Positions 1 through 9,318 are shown, counted from the stretch's first letter. The stretch is 64,000 nucleotides of DNA from Bin80 sp964291275 (GCA_964291275.2 OZ219800.1:620001-684000); one strand, 5' to 3'. Numbers and translations are program-made. Notes: generated from the sequence alone by a model not told the origin.

Positions 1-53
1 GAACAAAGGAGGGTCTTCGCATTCGGGAAGTGAAGAGAGGGAACAACGGGTAG

Positions 54-1283
54 ATGGAAAATATCCCCCCCCCCCTCAATTTTCGTGCCAAAACGATATG
101 GACAGGTGACAACCTACATATAATGCGTGGCATGAATAGTGCCACGATAGACCTAATCTATCTTGATCCCCCGTTCAACTCCAAAGCCAACTATGCTGCT
201 CCCATTGGCAGTGCAGCTGCCGGCGCAGCCTTCAAGGATACCTGGACGCTGGATGATCTGGACTTAGAATGGATACGAGAAATACAGTCCTATGAACCAG
301 CATTACGTCGAGTTGTCAATGCCGCTATGACCGACAGTGACAAGTCCTATCTGGTTTATATGGCTATTCGCTTGCTCGAAATGCGGAGGTTATTGAAGCC
401 CACTGGATCAATCTATTTGCACTGTGATCCAACTATGAGCCACTACCTTAAACTGGTTATGGATGCAGTCTTTGGGCGGAAGAATTTTCGGAATGAGATT
501 ATATGGCATTATGCAAAAGGGCATGGTCCAATAAAAGCATTTCGGAGAAAACATGATGTTATTCTCAGATATACAGACAAAAAATGCACTTTCAATATTC
601 AAAGATATGCACATTTGGATAATCAACACTACCGATTTAACAAGATTGATGGGTCAGGTAGAAAATACAGAATCAATCATGTTAGAGATTCGGAAGGCGA
701 GTATAAGAGATTTTATCTTGATGATGGGGTTCCAGTTGATAGTGTGTGGTCGTTCCTTAGAGAAAATAAATTTGACCAACTCCCACATAACGCCAAAGAA
801 CGCACCGGTTATCCCACACAAAAGCCATTAATCTTACTCAATCGGATTATAAAAGCATCCAGCAACGAGGGAGACTTAGTATTTGATCCTTTTTGTGGTT
901 GTGCTACAACCTGTGTTGCAGCACATAACTATGGTCGTGACTGGGTGGGGATTGATGTATCTGAGAAGGCAGCTGAACTGGTCGTGAATCGTATCTCTGA
1001 GGTTCAAGGAAGTATGTACAAAGATATAATTCATCGCAAGGATATTCCCCAGCGCACAGATCTAGGGCCGATACCAAAGTATAACAGCATTGCCAACAAG
1101 CGTAGCCTTTACGGAAATCAAGAAGGCAAGTGCAAATGGTGCACTGAACTGTTTGATATGCGCCATTTAGAAGTGGATCACATTGTAGCCAGATCTAAGG
1201 GAGGATCAGACCATATCAGCAACTTGCAGCTTTTATGCTCAAGCTGTAATCGCATGGGGCTTCCGCTTTTTAAGTGGGTTTGA
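54..1283 (+). pseudogene. DNA methyltransferase fused to HNH nuclease, 3' end displaced by ISL3 insertion
   Basis: This is an amino-methyltransferase that would modify adenine or cytosine in DNA using AdoMet. The catalytic DPPF motif is at about residues 38-41 and the AdoMet-binding FDPFCGC motif at about 279-285, so the order is DPPF first (beta-type). From about residue 357 there is a C-terminal HNH domain with two CxxC pairs (CKWC, CSSC) and the core VDHI, which suggests a single-chain restriction-modification protein. The open frame runs into the ISL3 element at 1256; the last nine residues are IS-encoded. The true C-terminus lies at 2670-2733 beyond the IS. The start at 54 directly follows a TAG at 51-53, so an upstream frame may be translationally coupled. 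A run of 11 C lies just after the start codon. Methyltransferase identity is sure; the HNH activity and target site are inferred. Confidence 0.85.
65..75 (+). repeat. C11 homopolymer tract at the 5' end of the methyltransferase gene
   Basis: Eleven consecutive C residues lie 11 bases inside the methyltransferase reading frame and encode the end of Ile4, Pro5-7 and the start of Leu8. At this length the gene is in frame. A gain or loss of one C would frameshift it before any catalytic motif. Such tracts are typical of phase-variable modification genes; variation here is inferred, not seen. Confidence 0.7.
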
Positions 1284-2661
1284 TGTCAGAATTAGGCTGA
1301 ACAAGTAAGTGCTGGAATAGATTCGGGATTGATTTCGTTGTTATCTTAGCTGCGTTTTTGTGACGAAAATCAATCACAATCATTTACCAACGATGGAACA
1401 ACGTATACAAGACATAAATCATCTTTTAGGGATTGAATCTCCTTGGGAGATTTCGGAGATCAAGCAAGACAAGACGGCTTTTACGGCTGAGATTCATGTA
1501 ATCTGTTCAAAGGGTTCGGTATTGCACTGTCCAGAGTGTGGGGAAGTTTGTCCTGGATACGACCATCGTCTTCGGAAATGGCGCCACACGGATATCTGCG
1601 AGTATCGGACGAGCGTGGTTGCGAAAGTTCCCCGTGTGGCCTGTTCGGAGCATGGGATCAAGACCGTTTCGGTCCCTTGGGCGGATGCGCGGATGCGTTT
1701 TACAATGGCTTTTGAAAGAAAGGTAATTGACTGGTTGCAGGATACAACCAGTATTTCAACGGTGGCCACCAGGCTGGGCGTCAGTTGGACGATGATCGCC
1801 AACATCATGGCGCGTGCGGTAAAGCGCGGACTCGCCCGTAGAGAGCCGCAACCGGTTCCCCATATATGTGTGGACGAGACCTCGTACAAAAAGGGCCATA
1901 AGTATATCACGGTGGTTTCGGATTCCCAAACGGGCACGGTGCTGTTTGTCAAGGAAAAGCGCACCCATACGAGTCTGGATGCCTATTATGAGGACTGTTC
2001 GGCTGCGCAACTGGAAGCGATTGAGAGTGTGAGCATGGATATGTGGCCCGCCTACATCAAGTCCACGAAAAAACATGTTCCAGATGCAGAATCCAAGATT
2101 TCATTTGATCGTTTTCATGTGATGAAAAAGATTGTAGAGGCGGTGGATAAAGTTCGTCGGCAGGAGAACCGGGAATTGCGGAAAGCGGGCATTGAGGATC
2201 TCACCGGAACCAAGTACGACTGGCTCACCAATCGGGAGAATATGTCTGCCCGACAAAAGAAACGATTCCAGCAATTAAAGCACAGTTCGCTGAAAACGGC
2301 GCGTGCATGGGCCATCAAGGAACTGTCCCAGAAATTGTGGCACTATGTCAGTCGTACTTCGGCCCTCAAGGGCTGGAAGCGCTGGTTATCCTGGGCCATG
2401 CGTTGTCGACTTGAACCCATGAAAAAAGCTGCTAAGACGGTTAAGAATCATCTATGGGGAATCATAAATGCGATCGTTCTAAAAGTTAGTAATGGCCCAG
2501 CTGAAAGCATAAATAGCCGCATCAAAACCGTCAAAGTTCGTGCGCGTGGATTCCGAAACACACAGCGGTTTGCCCATGCAATTTACTTCTATCTCGGAGG
2601 ACTGGATCTGTACCCCGAAGGCCTCCAAAAACAGGCGCCCCACTCATAAAAGTGAAGAGCC
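1256..2661 (+). mobile_element. ISL3-family insertion sequence (copy 1), 1,406 bp with 8-bp target duplication
   Basis: The left end reads GGGGCTTCCGCTTTTTAAGT and the right end, reverse-complemented, reads GGCTCTTCACTTTTATGAGT. These are imperfect terminal inverted repeats of the GGCTCTTC type known for ISL3. The flanks carry an exact 8-bp duplication, AATCGCAT, at 1248-1255 and 2662-2669, as expected for this family. The element holds one transposase gene and sits within the HNH domain of the methyltransferase gene. Confidence 0.93.
1360..2649 (+). CDS. ISL3-family transposase
   Basis: Complete 429-residue DDE transposase read from a GTG start. An N-terminal zinc-finger region (CPECGEVC, then a second Cys-containing segment) precedes a helix-turn-helix (about residues 125-145) and the catalytic core that begins with the VDETS motif (about 168-172). 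A later SMDMWPAY segment carries the second Asp, and the C-terminal GPAESINSRIKT segment carries the Glu. Length and motif order match full-size ISL3 transposases. The frame is intact, so the element may be mobile, unlike the interrupted homologue at 20,693-23,892. Confidence 0.95.
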   Translation: MTKINHNHLPTMEQRIQDINHLLGIESPWEISEIKQDKTAFTAEIHVICSKGSVLHCPECGEVCPGYDHRLRKWRHTDICEYRTSVVAKVPRVACSEHGIKTVSVPWADARMRFTMAFERKVIDWLQDTTSISTVATRLGVSWTMIANIMARAVKRGLARREPQPVPHICVDETSYKKGHKYITVVSDSQTGTVLFVKEKRTHTSLDAYYEDCSAAQLEAIESVSMDMWPAYIKSTKKHVPDAESKISFDRFHVMKKIVEAVDKVRRQENRELRKAGIEDLTGTKYDWLTNRENMSARQKKRFQQLKHSSLKTARAWAIKELSQKLWHYVSRTSALKGWKRWLSWAMRCRLEPMKKAAKTVKNHLWGIINAIVLKVSNGPAESINSRIKTVKVRARGFRNTQRFAHAIYFYLGGLDLYPEGLQKQAPHS

Positions 2662-2733
2662 AATCGCATAAAGGGAGACCGAGGAATGGAGTATATGAGA
2701 CGGATACATCAGCACCTTAGACTTGCTGCCTAA
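2662..2733 (+). pseudogene. Displaced 3' end of the methyltransferase-HNH gene
   Basis: Beginning with the second copy of the target duplication (AATCGCAT), this stretch continues the HNH frame. When 1255 is joined to 2670 the reading becomes CNRIKGDRGMEY and then runs to a TAA at 2731-2733. CNxxKGDR is the standard end of an HNH domain, which confirms that the gene was intact before the IS arrived. It would have encoded about 421 residues. Confidence 0.88.
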
Positions 2734-2804
2734 GTCCAATTTATGTTTCACTCTAAACGCTTTATTCTGTCAACTCTCCTACGTAATTCCCAATACGATT
2801 CGCT

Positions 2805-3524
2805 ATGCCCTTACGCATTAATCTTTGCAGCGGTCCTAGGAATGTGTCTACGGCACTCATGTATGCGTTCGCCCAACGTCCTGACACGCACGTGGTAGAC
2901 GAACCGCTCTATGCCCATTACCTACAGGTAACCGGTGCACAGCATCCCGGACGTAACGATATTTTGGCCTCCATGGATTCAAATGGTTCGCGTGTAGTTC
3001 AGCAGGTTCTACTCGGCCCGTGCAACCATCCCATATTTTTTGTAAAAAATATGGGACATCATCTTGTGGACCTTGACTGGGGATTCCTGAATCAAATGAC
3101 GACGGTCATACTGATTCGGGATCCTGAGCAAATGCTGCCTTCCCTCATCAACCAAGTTCCGCAGCCTGCACTTGCCGACACAGCATTGGCCAGACAGCGG
3201 GAAGTCTTCGACTATCTTACAAAGCGAGGACAGATGCCGTGTGTGCTTGATGCACGTGAGGTATTGATGAACCCAGAAAAGGTTCTTCAACTCCTGTGCG
3301 ACCGGCTTGGGATTGCCTTTGAACCTGCCATGCTGCACTGGAACAAAGGTTCTAGGCTCGAGGATGGAGTTTGGGCTCAACACTGGTATCACGTAGTCCA
3401 TAAATCTACAGGCTTTGCACCGTATGTGCATAAATCGGCTCCATTCCCAGCTTTTCTGCGCCCGTTGCTTAACGAATGCATTCCCCATTACGAATACCTG
3501 TTTCAATACGTTATTAAGGCCTGA
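2805..3524 (+). CDS. Sulfotransferase-like P-loop protein
   Basis: A 239-residue protein starting with a P-loop-like segment, LCSGPRNVSTAL (about residues 6-17), which in sulfotransferases binds the 5'-phosphosulfate of PAPS. A second conserved piece, VILIRDPEQMLPS (about 101-113), resembles the 3'-phosphate-binding strand of that fold. The following class-IV aminotransferase gene starts only 5 bases after this stop, so the two are probably co-transcribed. Proteins of this type occur beside aminotransferases in other bacteria. The substrate is unknown, and an atypical kinase-like P-loop function cannot be excluded. Confidence 0.7.
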   Translation: MPLRINLCSGPRNVSTALMYAFAQRPDTHVVDEPLYAHYLQVTGAQHPGRNDILASMDSNGSRVVQQVLLGPCNHPIFFVKNMGHHLVDLDWGFLNQMTTVILIRDPEQMLPSLINQVPQPALADTALARQREVFDYLTKRGQMPCVLDAREVLMNPEKVLQLLCDRLGIAFEPAMLHWNKGSRLEDGVWAQHWYHVVHKSTGFAPYVHKSAPFPAFLRPLLNECIPHYEYLFQYVIKA

Positions 3525-3529
3525 AAAAA

Positions 3530-4435
3530 ATGCACATTTCGTTACCCGACCGTCGCAACGACACTATAGTAGTCTGGGTCAAGGATCGCCTGCTTCCCCG
3601 ATCAGAAGCCAAGGTGTCCGTATTTGATAGCGTAGTCCAAGGCGGAGATGCCGTCTGGGAAGGCCTCCGCGTATATGATGGCCGAGTTTTTCAACTGGAC
3701 GCGCATCTGGACCGGCTCATGGACTCCGCACACGCAATGGGCTTCACAGATGTACCCACGCGTGAGTTTATCAAGGATGCCCTGTTTGCCACACTGAAAT
3801 CCAATGGGATGCGTGATGACACGCACGTACGTTTGACCCTGACCCGTGGAGAAAAAACTACTTCTGGTATGGATCCACGGCTTAACGTGTACGGTCCAAC
3901 ACTGATTGTACTGGCCGAATGGAAGAAACCCGTCTATGCAAAAAGTGGGATCCGCCTCATTACTTCTTCCGTGCGACGTAATACTCCACAATGCTTGGAC
4001 TCAAAGATTCACCACAATAACCTAGTCAATAACATACTGGCCAAGATTCAGGCTAACCTGGCAGGTGTGGATGATGCAGTGATGTTGGATATACACGGCT
4101 ACCTTTCAGAAACTAATGCAACAAACGTGTTTCTCGTCAAACATGGCCAGCTGCTTACGCCTCACGCAGACAGCTGCCTGCATGGTATCACACGGGCAAA
4201 AGTGCTGGTTCTGGCCAAAGAGCTTGGCGTCCCGACCATAGAACGTAATCTCTCTACGACCGAAATGCATACTGCGGACGAGATGTTTACTACGGGAACC
4301 ATGGGCGAACTATCCCCTGTGCTCGAAGTGGATGGACGCGTGATCGGCAGTGGAGCACCCGGTCCTGTAACCCTGCAACTACGTGATGTCTATTGGAAAA
4401 AAACCCAGTCCGAAGGCACACCACTGCCTTTCTGA
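3530..4435 (+). CDS. Class-IV PLP aminotransferase (branched-chain amino acid aminotransferase-like)
   Basis: A 301-residue fold-type IV PLP enzyme. The predicted Schiff-base lysine is in the segment CLDSKIHHNNLVNN (about residues 160-175). The glycine- and threonine-rich phosphate-binding segment TTGTMGELSPV follows near residue 255, and SETNATNVFLV (about 195-205) is the usual class-IV signature. It resembles IlvE and D-amino acid/4-amino-4-deoxychorismate enzymes, and IlvE-like transamination of Leu, Ile and Val is the most likely role. It lies 5 bases downstream of the sulfotransferase-like gene and its stop abuts the convergent queE stop. The exact substrate cannot be decided from sequence alone. 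Confidence 0.85.
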   Translation: MHISLPDRRNDTIVVWVKDRLLPRSEAKVSVFDSVVQGGDAVWEGLRVYDGRVFQLDAHLDRLMDSAHAMGFTDVPTREFIKDALFATLKSNGMRDDTHVRLTLTRGEKTTSGMDPRLNVYGPTLIVLAEWKKPVYAKSGIRLITSSVRRNTPQCLDSKIHHNNLVNNILAKIQANLAGVDDAVMLDIHGYLSETNATNVFLVKHGQLLTPHADSCLHGITRAKVLVLAKELGVPTIERNLSTTEMHTADEMFTTGTMGELSPVLEVDGRVIGSGAPGPVTLQLRDVYWKKTQSEGTPLPF

Positions 4436-5077
4436 TCAAGGGATATCCAATACTTTGTGGGTCTGGATACTGAGTCTCCACTGCGGGTTCTGTAGGCAGT
4501 AATTCAGCGCTGCCTTCGTGTTGTCTGCGAGTTCCGGGCCATCCATTGGCTGCAGAAAGAAGTGATCAAAGGCAAGTGTTTGAAACTGAACCGGCATGGC
4601 TCCGGGCTGCGGAAAGACAAGTTTCAACTCGTTCCCTTCGACAAGAACTAAAGGAGCGTCTGCCTTAGGGCTTACACAGATCCAGTCCAGTCCCGGGGGC
4701 GGAGCAAGTGTACCATTGGTTTCTATGGCAACCTCAAACCCACACGACTGGAGTGCCTGTACCAGATCCGCATCCAGTTGCAGTAGCGGCTCACCTCCCG
4801 TACACACCACATAAGGTCGGGCCTGTGGTGCTGTGCTGTTTGGCCAGGCTATACACACAGCATTTGCCAGCTCTGTCGGTGTGGAAAAACGCCCGCCCCC
4901 TACTCCATCCATACCAACAAAATCAGTATCGCAAAACTTACACACAGCGTTGGACCGATCCCGTTCGTGTCCACTCCACAGATTACAGCCGGCAAAGCGC
5001 AAAAATACTGCGGGACGCCCTGTCATGTGGCCCTCCCCTTGAAGCGTATAGTAAATCTCCTTTACTGCGTAAGCCAT
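4436..5077 (-). CDS. queE: 7-carboxy-7-deazaguanine synthase
   Basis: Radical-SAM enzyme of queuosine and 7-deazapurine synthesis. It converts 6-carboxy-5,6,7,8-tetrahydropterin to 7-carboxy-7-deazaguanine. The N-terminus has the family motif YTLQGEG. The cluster ligands are spaced Cx14Cx2C (FAGCNLW ... VCKFCDTD, about residues 31-49), the expanded spacing known for one QueE subclass rather than the usual Cx3Cx2C. The VVCTGGEPLLQ segment near residue 90 is the SAM-binding GGEP. Length (213) is normal. Its first 16 bases overlap the end of the upstream thioesterase gene, so the two are co-expressed. Confidence 0.93.
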   Translation of the reverse strand: MAYAVKEIYYTLQGEGHMTGRPAVFLRFAGCNLWSGHERDRSNAVCKFCDTDFVGMDGVGGGRFSTPTELANAVCIAWPNSTAPQARPYVVCTGGEPLLQLDADLVQALQSCGFEVAIETNGTLAPPPGLDWICVSPKADAPLVLVEGNELKLVFPQPGAMPVQFQTLAFDHFFLQPMDGPELADNTKAALNYCLQNPQWRLSIQTHKVLDIP

Positions 5078-5535
5078 GCAATCCGATTTTCCAGTTCAGA
5101 CGCATTGAGATTCCAGTCCAAAACGGCTAGAGTCAAGCGGCTGGCGGTGACCATCCGCCCATGTTCATCTATAATATCAATCCGCCAGACTTGGGTTTTT
5201 CGTCCCAGATGTACCGGCCGGGCTGTCCCTACAACTCGACCGGTACGGACCGCACGCAAATGATTAGCATTAACTTCAAGGCCAACGCAGTATTGCCTGC
5301 GTAAGTCTACGCATAGTGCTCCTGCAACACTCCCGATAGTTTCTGCCAGCACGACCGAAGCACCTCCATGCAGCAACCCTATCGGTTGATTAGTACGATG
5401 ATCAACCGGCATTGACGCGCTGAGATAATCAGGCCCGAAATCTGTGAACCTGATATCCAGGTGCTCGACCATAGTGCCTGCGCCACGTCGATTGAGTTGC
5501 TCTAATGTGGGTTCCTGCTTCCAGATTCTCTCCAT
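5062..5535 (-). CDS. menI: Hotdog-fold acyl-CoA thioesterase, MenI/YdiI type
   Basis: A 157-residue hotdog thioesterase closely similar in motif order to E. coli YdiI (MenI), which releases 1,4-dihydroxy-2-naphthoate from its CoA ester in menaquinone synthesis. The diagnostic stretch LLHGGASVVLAETIGSVAG (about residues 53-71) contains the hotdog helix with its catalytic Glu; VGLEVNANH and a conserved HLGRKTQVW follow. It overlaps queE by 16 bases. No other menaquinone genes are in the window, so the MenI assignment rests on sequence similarity; a general acyl-CoA thioesterase is the alternative. Confidence 0.8.
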   Translation of the reverse strand: MERIWKQEPTLEQLNRRGAGTMVEHLDIRFTDFGPDYLSASMPVDHRTNQPIGLLHGGASVVLAETIGSVAGALCVDLRRQYCVGLEVNANHLRAVRTGRVVGTARPVHLGRKTQVWRIDIIDEHGRMVTASRLTLAVLDWNLNASELENRIAWLTQ

Positions 5536-5644
5536 TATTTCTGAGATATTGATTGCTGTCAGGCTCCATCTGTTTCATTATCGTAACCGGTACCGACAGA
5601 AACCCCTTATACGCATTACGCCCAATAATCTACCGCTAACCCAA

Positions 5645-6565
5645 TCAAACCTGTTTCTTGCGCCAATAACGTGCAAGACCATACCAGCTCTCGCGAGGTT
5701 GCCCCATGTAACCATAGGGTTCCTGGGCAGCAAGGTCTACCGAAGCACGCATGCGTGTCATTTCCGATTCATGAAATGCCGCCGCACGTGCGACATCCGA
5801 TTCGTAATCATCGTTTAGTGAACATCTTACTGCATCACTCCAAGCGCTCAGCCGCTCACGCATCCAATGCAAATGCTCCTTCACATCTTGAATCAGCCCA
5901 AAGTGGGTCAGGAAAAGCCGCCTGGGATTCTCTGCCTCCAGCTTTGAAAGGGTCTCTTCCCATGCTATCAGATCTATATCTGGTGGTGGAGCCACTGGAA
6001 TTATGTAATCAGCTCCCTCAATTCGCATCCCAGCCGCATCACCGGCAAATACCACGCCTGCTGCATTATCAAACCACGCGATATGATGAGAGGCATGTCC
6101 GGGTGTATAGCACGCCCGTAGCGTTCGCCCACCTGTTTGCAGACTCGTGCCGTCCGCGATGGCATGAACCTGGTTGGCCGGGACCGGCAGAATTGCTCCC
6201 CACAACCGACCCATTCGCTCTTTATATATCCGGGTCGCACTTCGGATCAACCGTTCAGGGTTGATCAAATGCTGTGCTCCAATCGGATGCACATGAATCG
6301 TTACCTCGGGCAGGATTGCCGCTAACTGCCCAACACAACCCGCATGATCCAGGTGAATATGCGTCAACACCACATCGTTAACTGCCTGCAATCCGCCTAA
6401 TGGTATCAATGCATGCTCCACTGTCTTTAGCGTGCTTGTTGGACCGGGATCGACAAGTGTCAGTCCAGAGCCTGTTTCAAGTACTGCACAGGCAATAAGG
6501 CGGGAGCACCTACGAAATCGTACATCTGCCTGCCATGTCGGAAGTTCGACGTTCAGAGATTTCAC
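5645..6565 (-). CDS. MBL-fold metallo-hydrolase
   Basis: A 306-residue metallo-beta-lactamase-fold hydrolase with the complete metal-binding set: HIHLDH (about residues 70-75), GHASHH near 155, FAGDAAG with the bridging Asp near 174, and LTHFG with the last His near 220. This arrangement fits the glyoxalase II/lactonase-like branch. The C-terminal helical extension of about 70 residues is typical of MBL proteins with a helical cap. It is a single gene read in the same direction as queE and the 4Fe-4S protein gene. No substrate can be assigned. Confidence 0.85.
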   Translation of the reverse strand: MKSLNVELPTWQADVRFRRCSRLIACAVLETGSGLTLVDPGPTSTLKTVEHALIPLGGLQAVNDVVLTHIHLDHAGCVGQLAAILPEVTIHVHPIGAQHLINPERLIRSATRIYKERMGRLWGAILPVPANQVHAIADGTSLQTGGRTLRACYTPGHASHHIAWFDNAAGVVFAGDAAGMRIEGADYIIPVAPPPDIDLIAWEETLSKLEAENPRRLFLTHFGLIQDVKEHLHWMRERLSAWSDAVRCSLNDDYESDVARAAAFHESEMTRMRASVDLAAQEPYGYMGQPRESWYGLARYWRKKQV

Positions 6566-6606
6566 TGATCTGAAGCTTTATCTCGTCTTATCACATTCTC
6601 CGTCCA

Positions 6607-8046
6607 CTACAAAACAGGGGGGCTTCCCAAATCTTTGTCAGTCAGAATGGGCAGGTCCTCCTGAACTGACGGCATGAGCGGACGTTCTCGCTGCCATGCC
6701 TCGTCCAGCTGCACAGATACATCATTGTGATGGATTAATACCGGCCCATTGTAGCGAGCCTTCATTGAACCATTCTCAAGACGAAGCACACCGCGCGGAC
6801 ACACGGTCGCACACATACCACATCCCACACATGAGGCCCTCACAATATTCTGTCCCCGTTGCGCATACCATCGCACATCAATACCCATTTCGCAGTAGGT
6901 CGAGCAGTTACCGCACGAGATACACTGTCCGCCATTGGTCGTTATCCTGAACCTGGAAAGATATTTTTGCAACAATCCCAAAATTGCAGCCATTGGACAA
7001 CCAAAACGACACCACACACGAGAACCCATAATCGGGTAAAACCCGACGCCAATGACACCCGCAAAAATCAACCCGATAAAGAAACCATACAGTCTCGAAA
7101 ATTCCTGGGATAGCCCACCTAATATGCCTCCCCCCGTCCAACTATTAATCCAGAGCGTAAGGGTTGTAACCACAACAAACACCAGCACACTGTGAACCAT
7201 CCACCGCTCCACTTTCCAAGCCTTTGTAGACTTATCTGAGAGATGGCGGAAAGGGTCCCCTGCGGTCTCTGCCAGTCCACCACAACCACAGACCCAAGAG
7301 CAATACCACCGCTTACCATAGAAATACGTCAGGACCGGAGTGGCGACAAAGGTCATTACTGCCGTCCAGAACAACAGAAAAATGCCCAGCCCAGGCCCCT
7401 GTGTTAAGGAGCTGAATGTGGATGGCCACAAATAGTCATACTTGAGCGGCCAGAAGTAGCTGAAATAAAACTCAGGCTCGTTCAGGAGCAGTAATAGACT
7501 CGGTATAATAAAAGCCAGACCCAACTGAAAGAACATCACTGAGATTGTCCTAAGTATCTGATACCTGTTATCCCGGTACTTGATGAGCATTCGAGCTCCC
7601 ATGATCAGGATCGCAAGCGTGTAGAACAATCCATATAAAAACCACTGATCTGCAGGTCTGCCACGGAGTGCTATACTCAGTGCGTCCGTACCACGCACAA
7701 GCTGTTCAAGGTTTGACGGAGCCCAGTAGAGGATGATATAGAAACCGGTGAACACGATTCCCATGATCCATCCAGCCATTCCCCGGGCTGTCGCCCCAGA
7801 AAACCATACACCATTATTGTTTACTCCGGGCGGCTGTTGCAGCAAATCTGCAAAGAGCAGACCACTACCGAGCAAAAAACCGGAAATCGCAACCCCAATC
7901 GTGAGCGCAGGGTTAAGTGCACCATTCCCGACGAGCATTACCAGAAGAGCCAATACCCCCACTCCAATCAATGCTAAGCCCGCTTTCTGGCGCGCAGAAT
8001 ATCTGGATCCTGGGGTAGTAAGCTGCAAACTTGCGTGAGATTCCAT
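6607..8046 (-). CDS. Membrane-bound polyferredoxin-like 4Fe-4S protein (NapH/NosR/CcoG-like)
   Basis: A 479-residue protein with about eight predicted membrane segments in its first 340 residues. A WYCSWVCGCGG segment is followed near the C-terminus by two ferredoxin motifs, CISCGNCSTYC and CVGCGMCATVCP, each able to hold a 4Fe-4S cluster. The layout resembles NapH, NosR and CcoG, which pass electrons across or along the inner membrane. The upstream gene at 8,056-9,318 encodes an FAD oxidoreductase that ends 9 bases before this start, so the pair probably forms an electron-transfer module from NAD(P)H to the quinone pool or to a periplasmic acceptor; that role is inference. Confidence 0.8.
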   Translation of the reverse strand: MESHASLQLTTPGSRYSARQKAGLALIGVGVLALLVMLVGNGALNPALTIGVAISGFLLGSGLLFADLLQQPPGVNNNGVWFSGATARGMAGWIMGIVFTGFYIILYWAPSNLEQLVRGTDALSIALRGRPADQWFLYGLFYTLAILIMGARMLIKYRDNRYQILRTISVMFFQLGLAFIIPSLLLLLNEPEFYFSYFWPLKYDYLWPSTFSSLTQGPGLGIFLLFWTAVMTFVATPVLTYFYGKRWYCSWVCGCGGLAETAGDPFRHLSDKSTKAWKVERWMVHSVLVFVVVTTLTLWINSWTGGGILGGLSQEFSRLYGFFIGLIFAGVIGVGFYPIMGSRVWCRFGCPMAAILGLLQKYLSRFRITTNGGQCISCGNCSTYCEMGIDVRWYAQRGQNIVRASCVGCGMCATVCPRGVLRLENGSMKARYNGPVLIHHNDVSVQLDEAWQRERPLMPSVQEDLPILTDKDLGSPPVL

Positions 8047-8055
8047 GGCACTTGT

Positions 8056-9318
8056 TCAGTTTGAGCTGACGGCAGCTTGGTGATAAATTTTGCTGGATTG
8101 AAATTCGGAATCAAACCGGGCTTTCGCAAGGGATTTAAGAACCTGCTCCACGGGGGTACCCCCGCGAATCCACGCTTCGCATTGATCCTGCCTGATACGC
8201 AAACCCATGGTGTTGAACCCTAGCACCCGACCCGTCTTGCGGTCGCTATTGACACGCAAAAGCGTACGCCCTTGCCGAAACAGCTGCGACCGGATGTGTG
8301 GCCCGGGTTGGGCGGGCACCTCTCCGTAAGTCTGATATTCTATAGTGAAAAATTTTGCCGAATTAAAAAAAACTCCACGCCGGTAAGGCGTCCTATGCCC
8401 ACACAGTGTATATGCGACGGTCTTTCCATGAGCACGGCCGGTATACCATAGTTGCTCAACCCTTCGGCTACCAATATCATCTGCATTGAATTCAGCGCAA
8501 TCACCGGCGGCATAGACATCCGGTACATTCGTCTCAAAGAACTCATTGACCAGAATACCCTTATTGGTGTAGATACCCGAAGCCCGAGCAATGTCAATGT
8601 TCGGATACACGCCCGCCGTCAGGCCGACAAACTGACAATCAATACGTTCACCAAGGTTGGTCTCAACAGCAGAAGCGCGATCCTTGCCGATAATTGACTT
8701 GAGCTCTGTCCCCAGCCTTAAATCAATTCCATGTTCTACAATCTCGTCATTTATCAGCGCAGACTCTTCCTCGGGGAGCAAGTAATCCATATAACTTTTC
8801 TCCCGCACAAGAAAAGTCACCGGAATATGTCGGGCATGAAGCATCTCGGCCATCTCTATGCCGATAAGTCCTCCTCCAACCACGACGCCACGACTGATGC
8901 CACGCGTATTGCGTTCCATTAAGGCAAGGTCCTGCATCCCGTAGAGGCCCTGAACGCCTGGCAGGTCCTGACCAGGCCAGCCAAATTGATTGGACTTCGA
9001 TCCGGTGGCCAATAGAAGCGCATCGTAGGCGATATCTACGCCATCAGCAATCCGAACGATCTTATTCTGTGTGTCAATCTGAGTAGCATACCCGCGAACA
9101 AGATCTATTTTGTTGTGCTCCCAGAAGTGATCTTCGTACGGTTTAGTCTCTCGGTACCGCATGTGCCCCATATAGATGTACATCAGAGCGGTTCGAGCGT
9201 AAAAGTGATCGGTCTCACTGGAAACCACTGTAATGCGATTGGAACTTAACTTGCGTACGAATCGTGCCGCAGTAATGCCCGCAACACCGTTGCCGATAAT
9301 GACTATATGTTGGGCCAT
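8056..9318 (-). CDS. NAD(P)/FAD-dependent oxidoreductase
   Basis: A 420-residue two-dinucleotide-binding-domain flavoprotein. The N-terminal FAD site is IVIIGNGVAGITAARF (GxGxxA, about residues 4-19), the central NAD site is GVVVGGGLIGIEMAEM (about 146-161), LLLATGSKSN is the hinge segment, and VYAAGDCAEF near 270 is the second FAD motif. It resembles rubredoxin reductase and the NirB N-terminal domain. It is first in a two-gene operon with the polyferredoxin membrane protein, its likely electron acceptor. It is divergent from nadK. The physiological substrate is unknown. Confidence 0.85.
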   Translation of the reverse strand: MAQHIVIIGNGVAGITAARFVRKLSSNRITVVSSETDHFYARTALMYIYMGHMRYRETKPYEDHFWEHNKIDLVRGYATQIDTQNKIVRIADGVDIAYDALLLATGSKSNQFGWPGQDLPGVQGLYGMQDLALMERNTRGISRGVVVGGGLIGIEMAEMLHARHIPVTFLVREKSYMDYLLPEEESALINDEIVEHGIDLRLGTELKSIIGKDRASAVETNLGERIDCQFVGLTAGVYPNIDIARASGIYTNKGILVNEFFETNVPDVYAAGDCAEFNADDIGSRRVEQLWYTGRAHGKTVAYTLCGHRTPYRRGVFFNSAKFFTIEYQTYGEVPAQPGPHIRSQLFRQGRTLLRVNSDRKTGRVLGFNTMGLRIRQDQCEAWIRGGTPVEQVLKSLAKARFDSEFQSSKIYHQAAVSSN

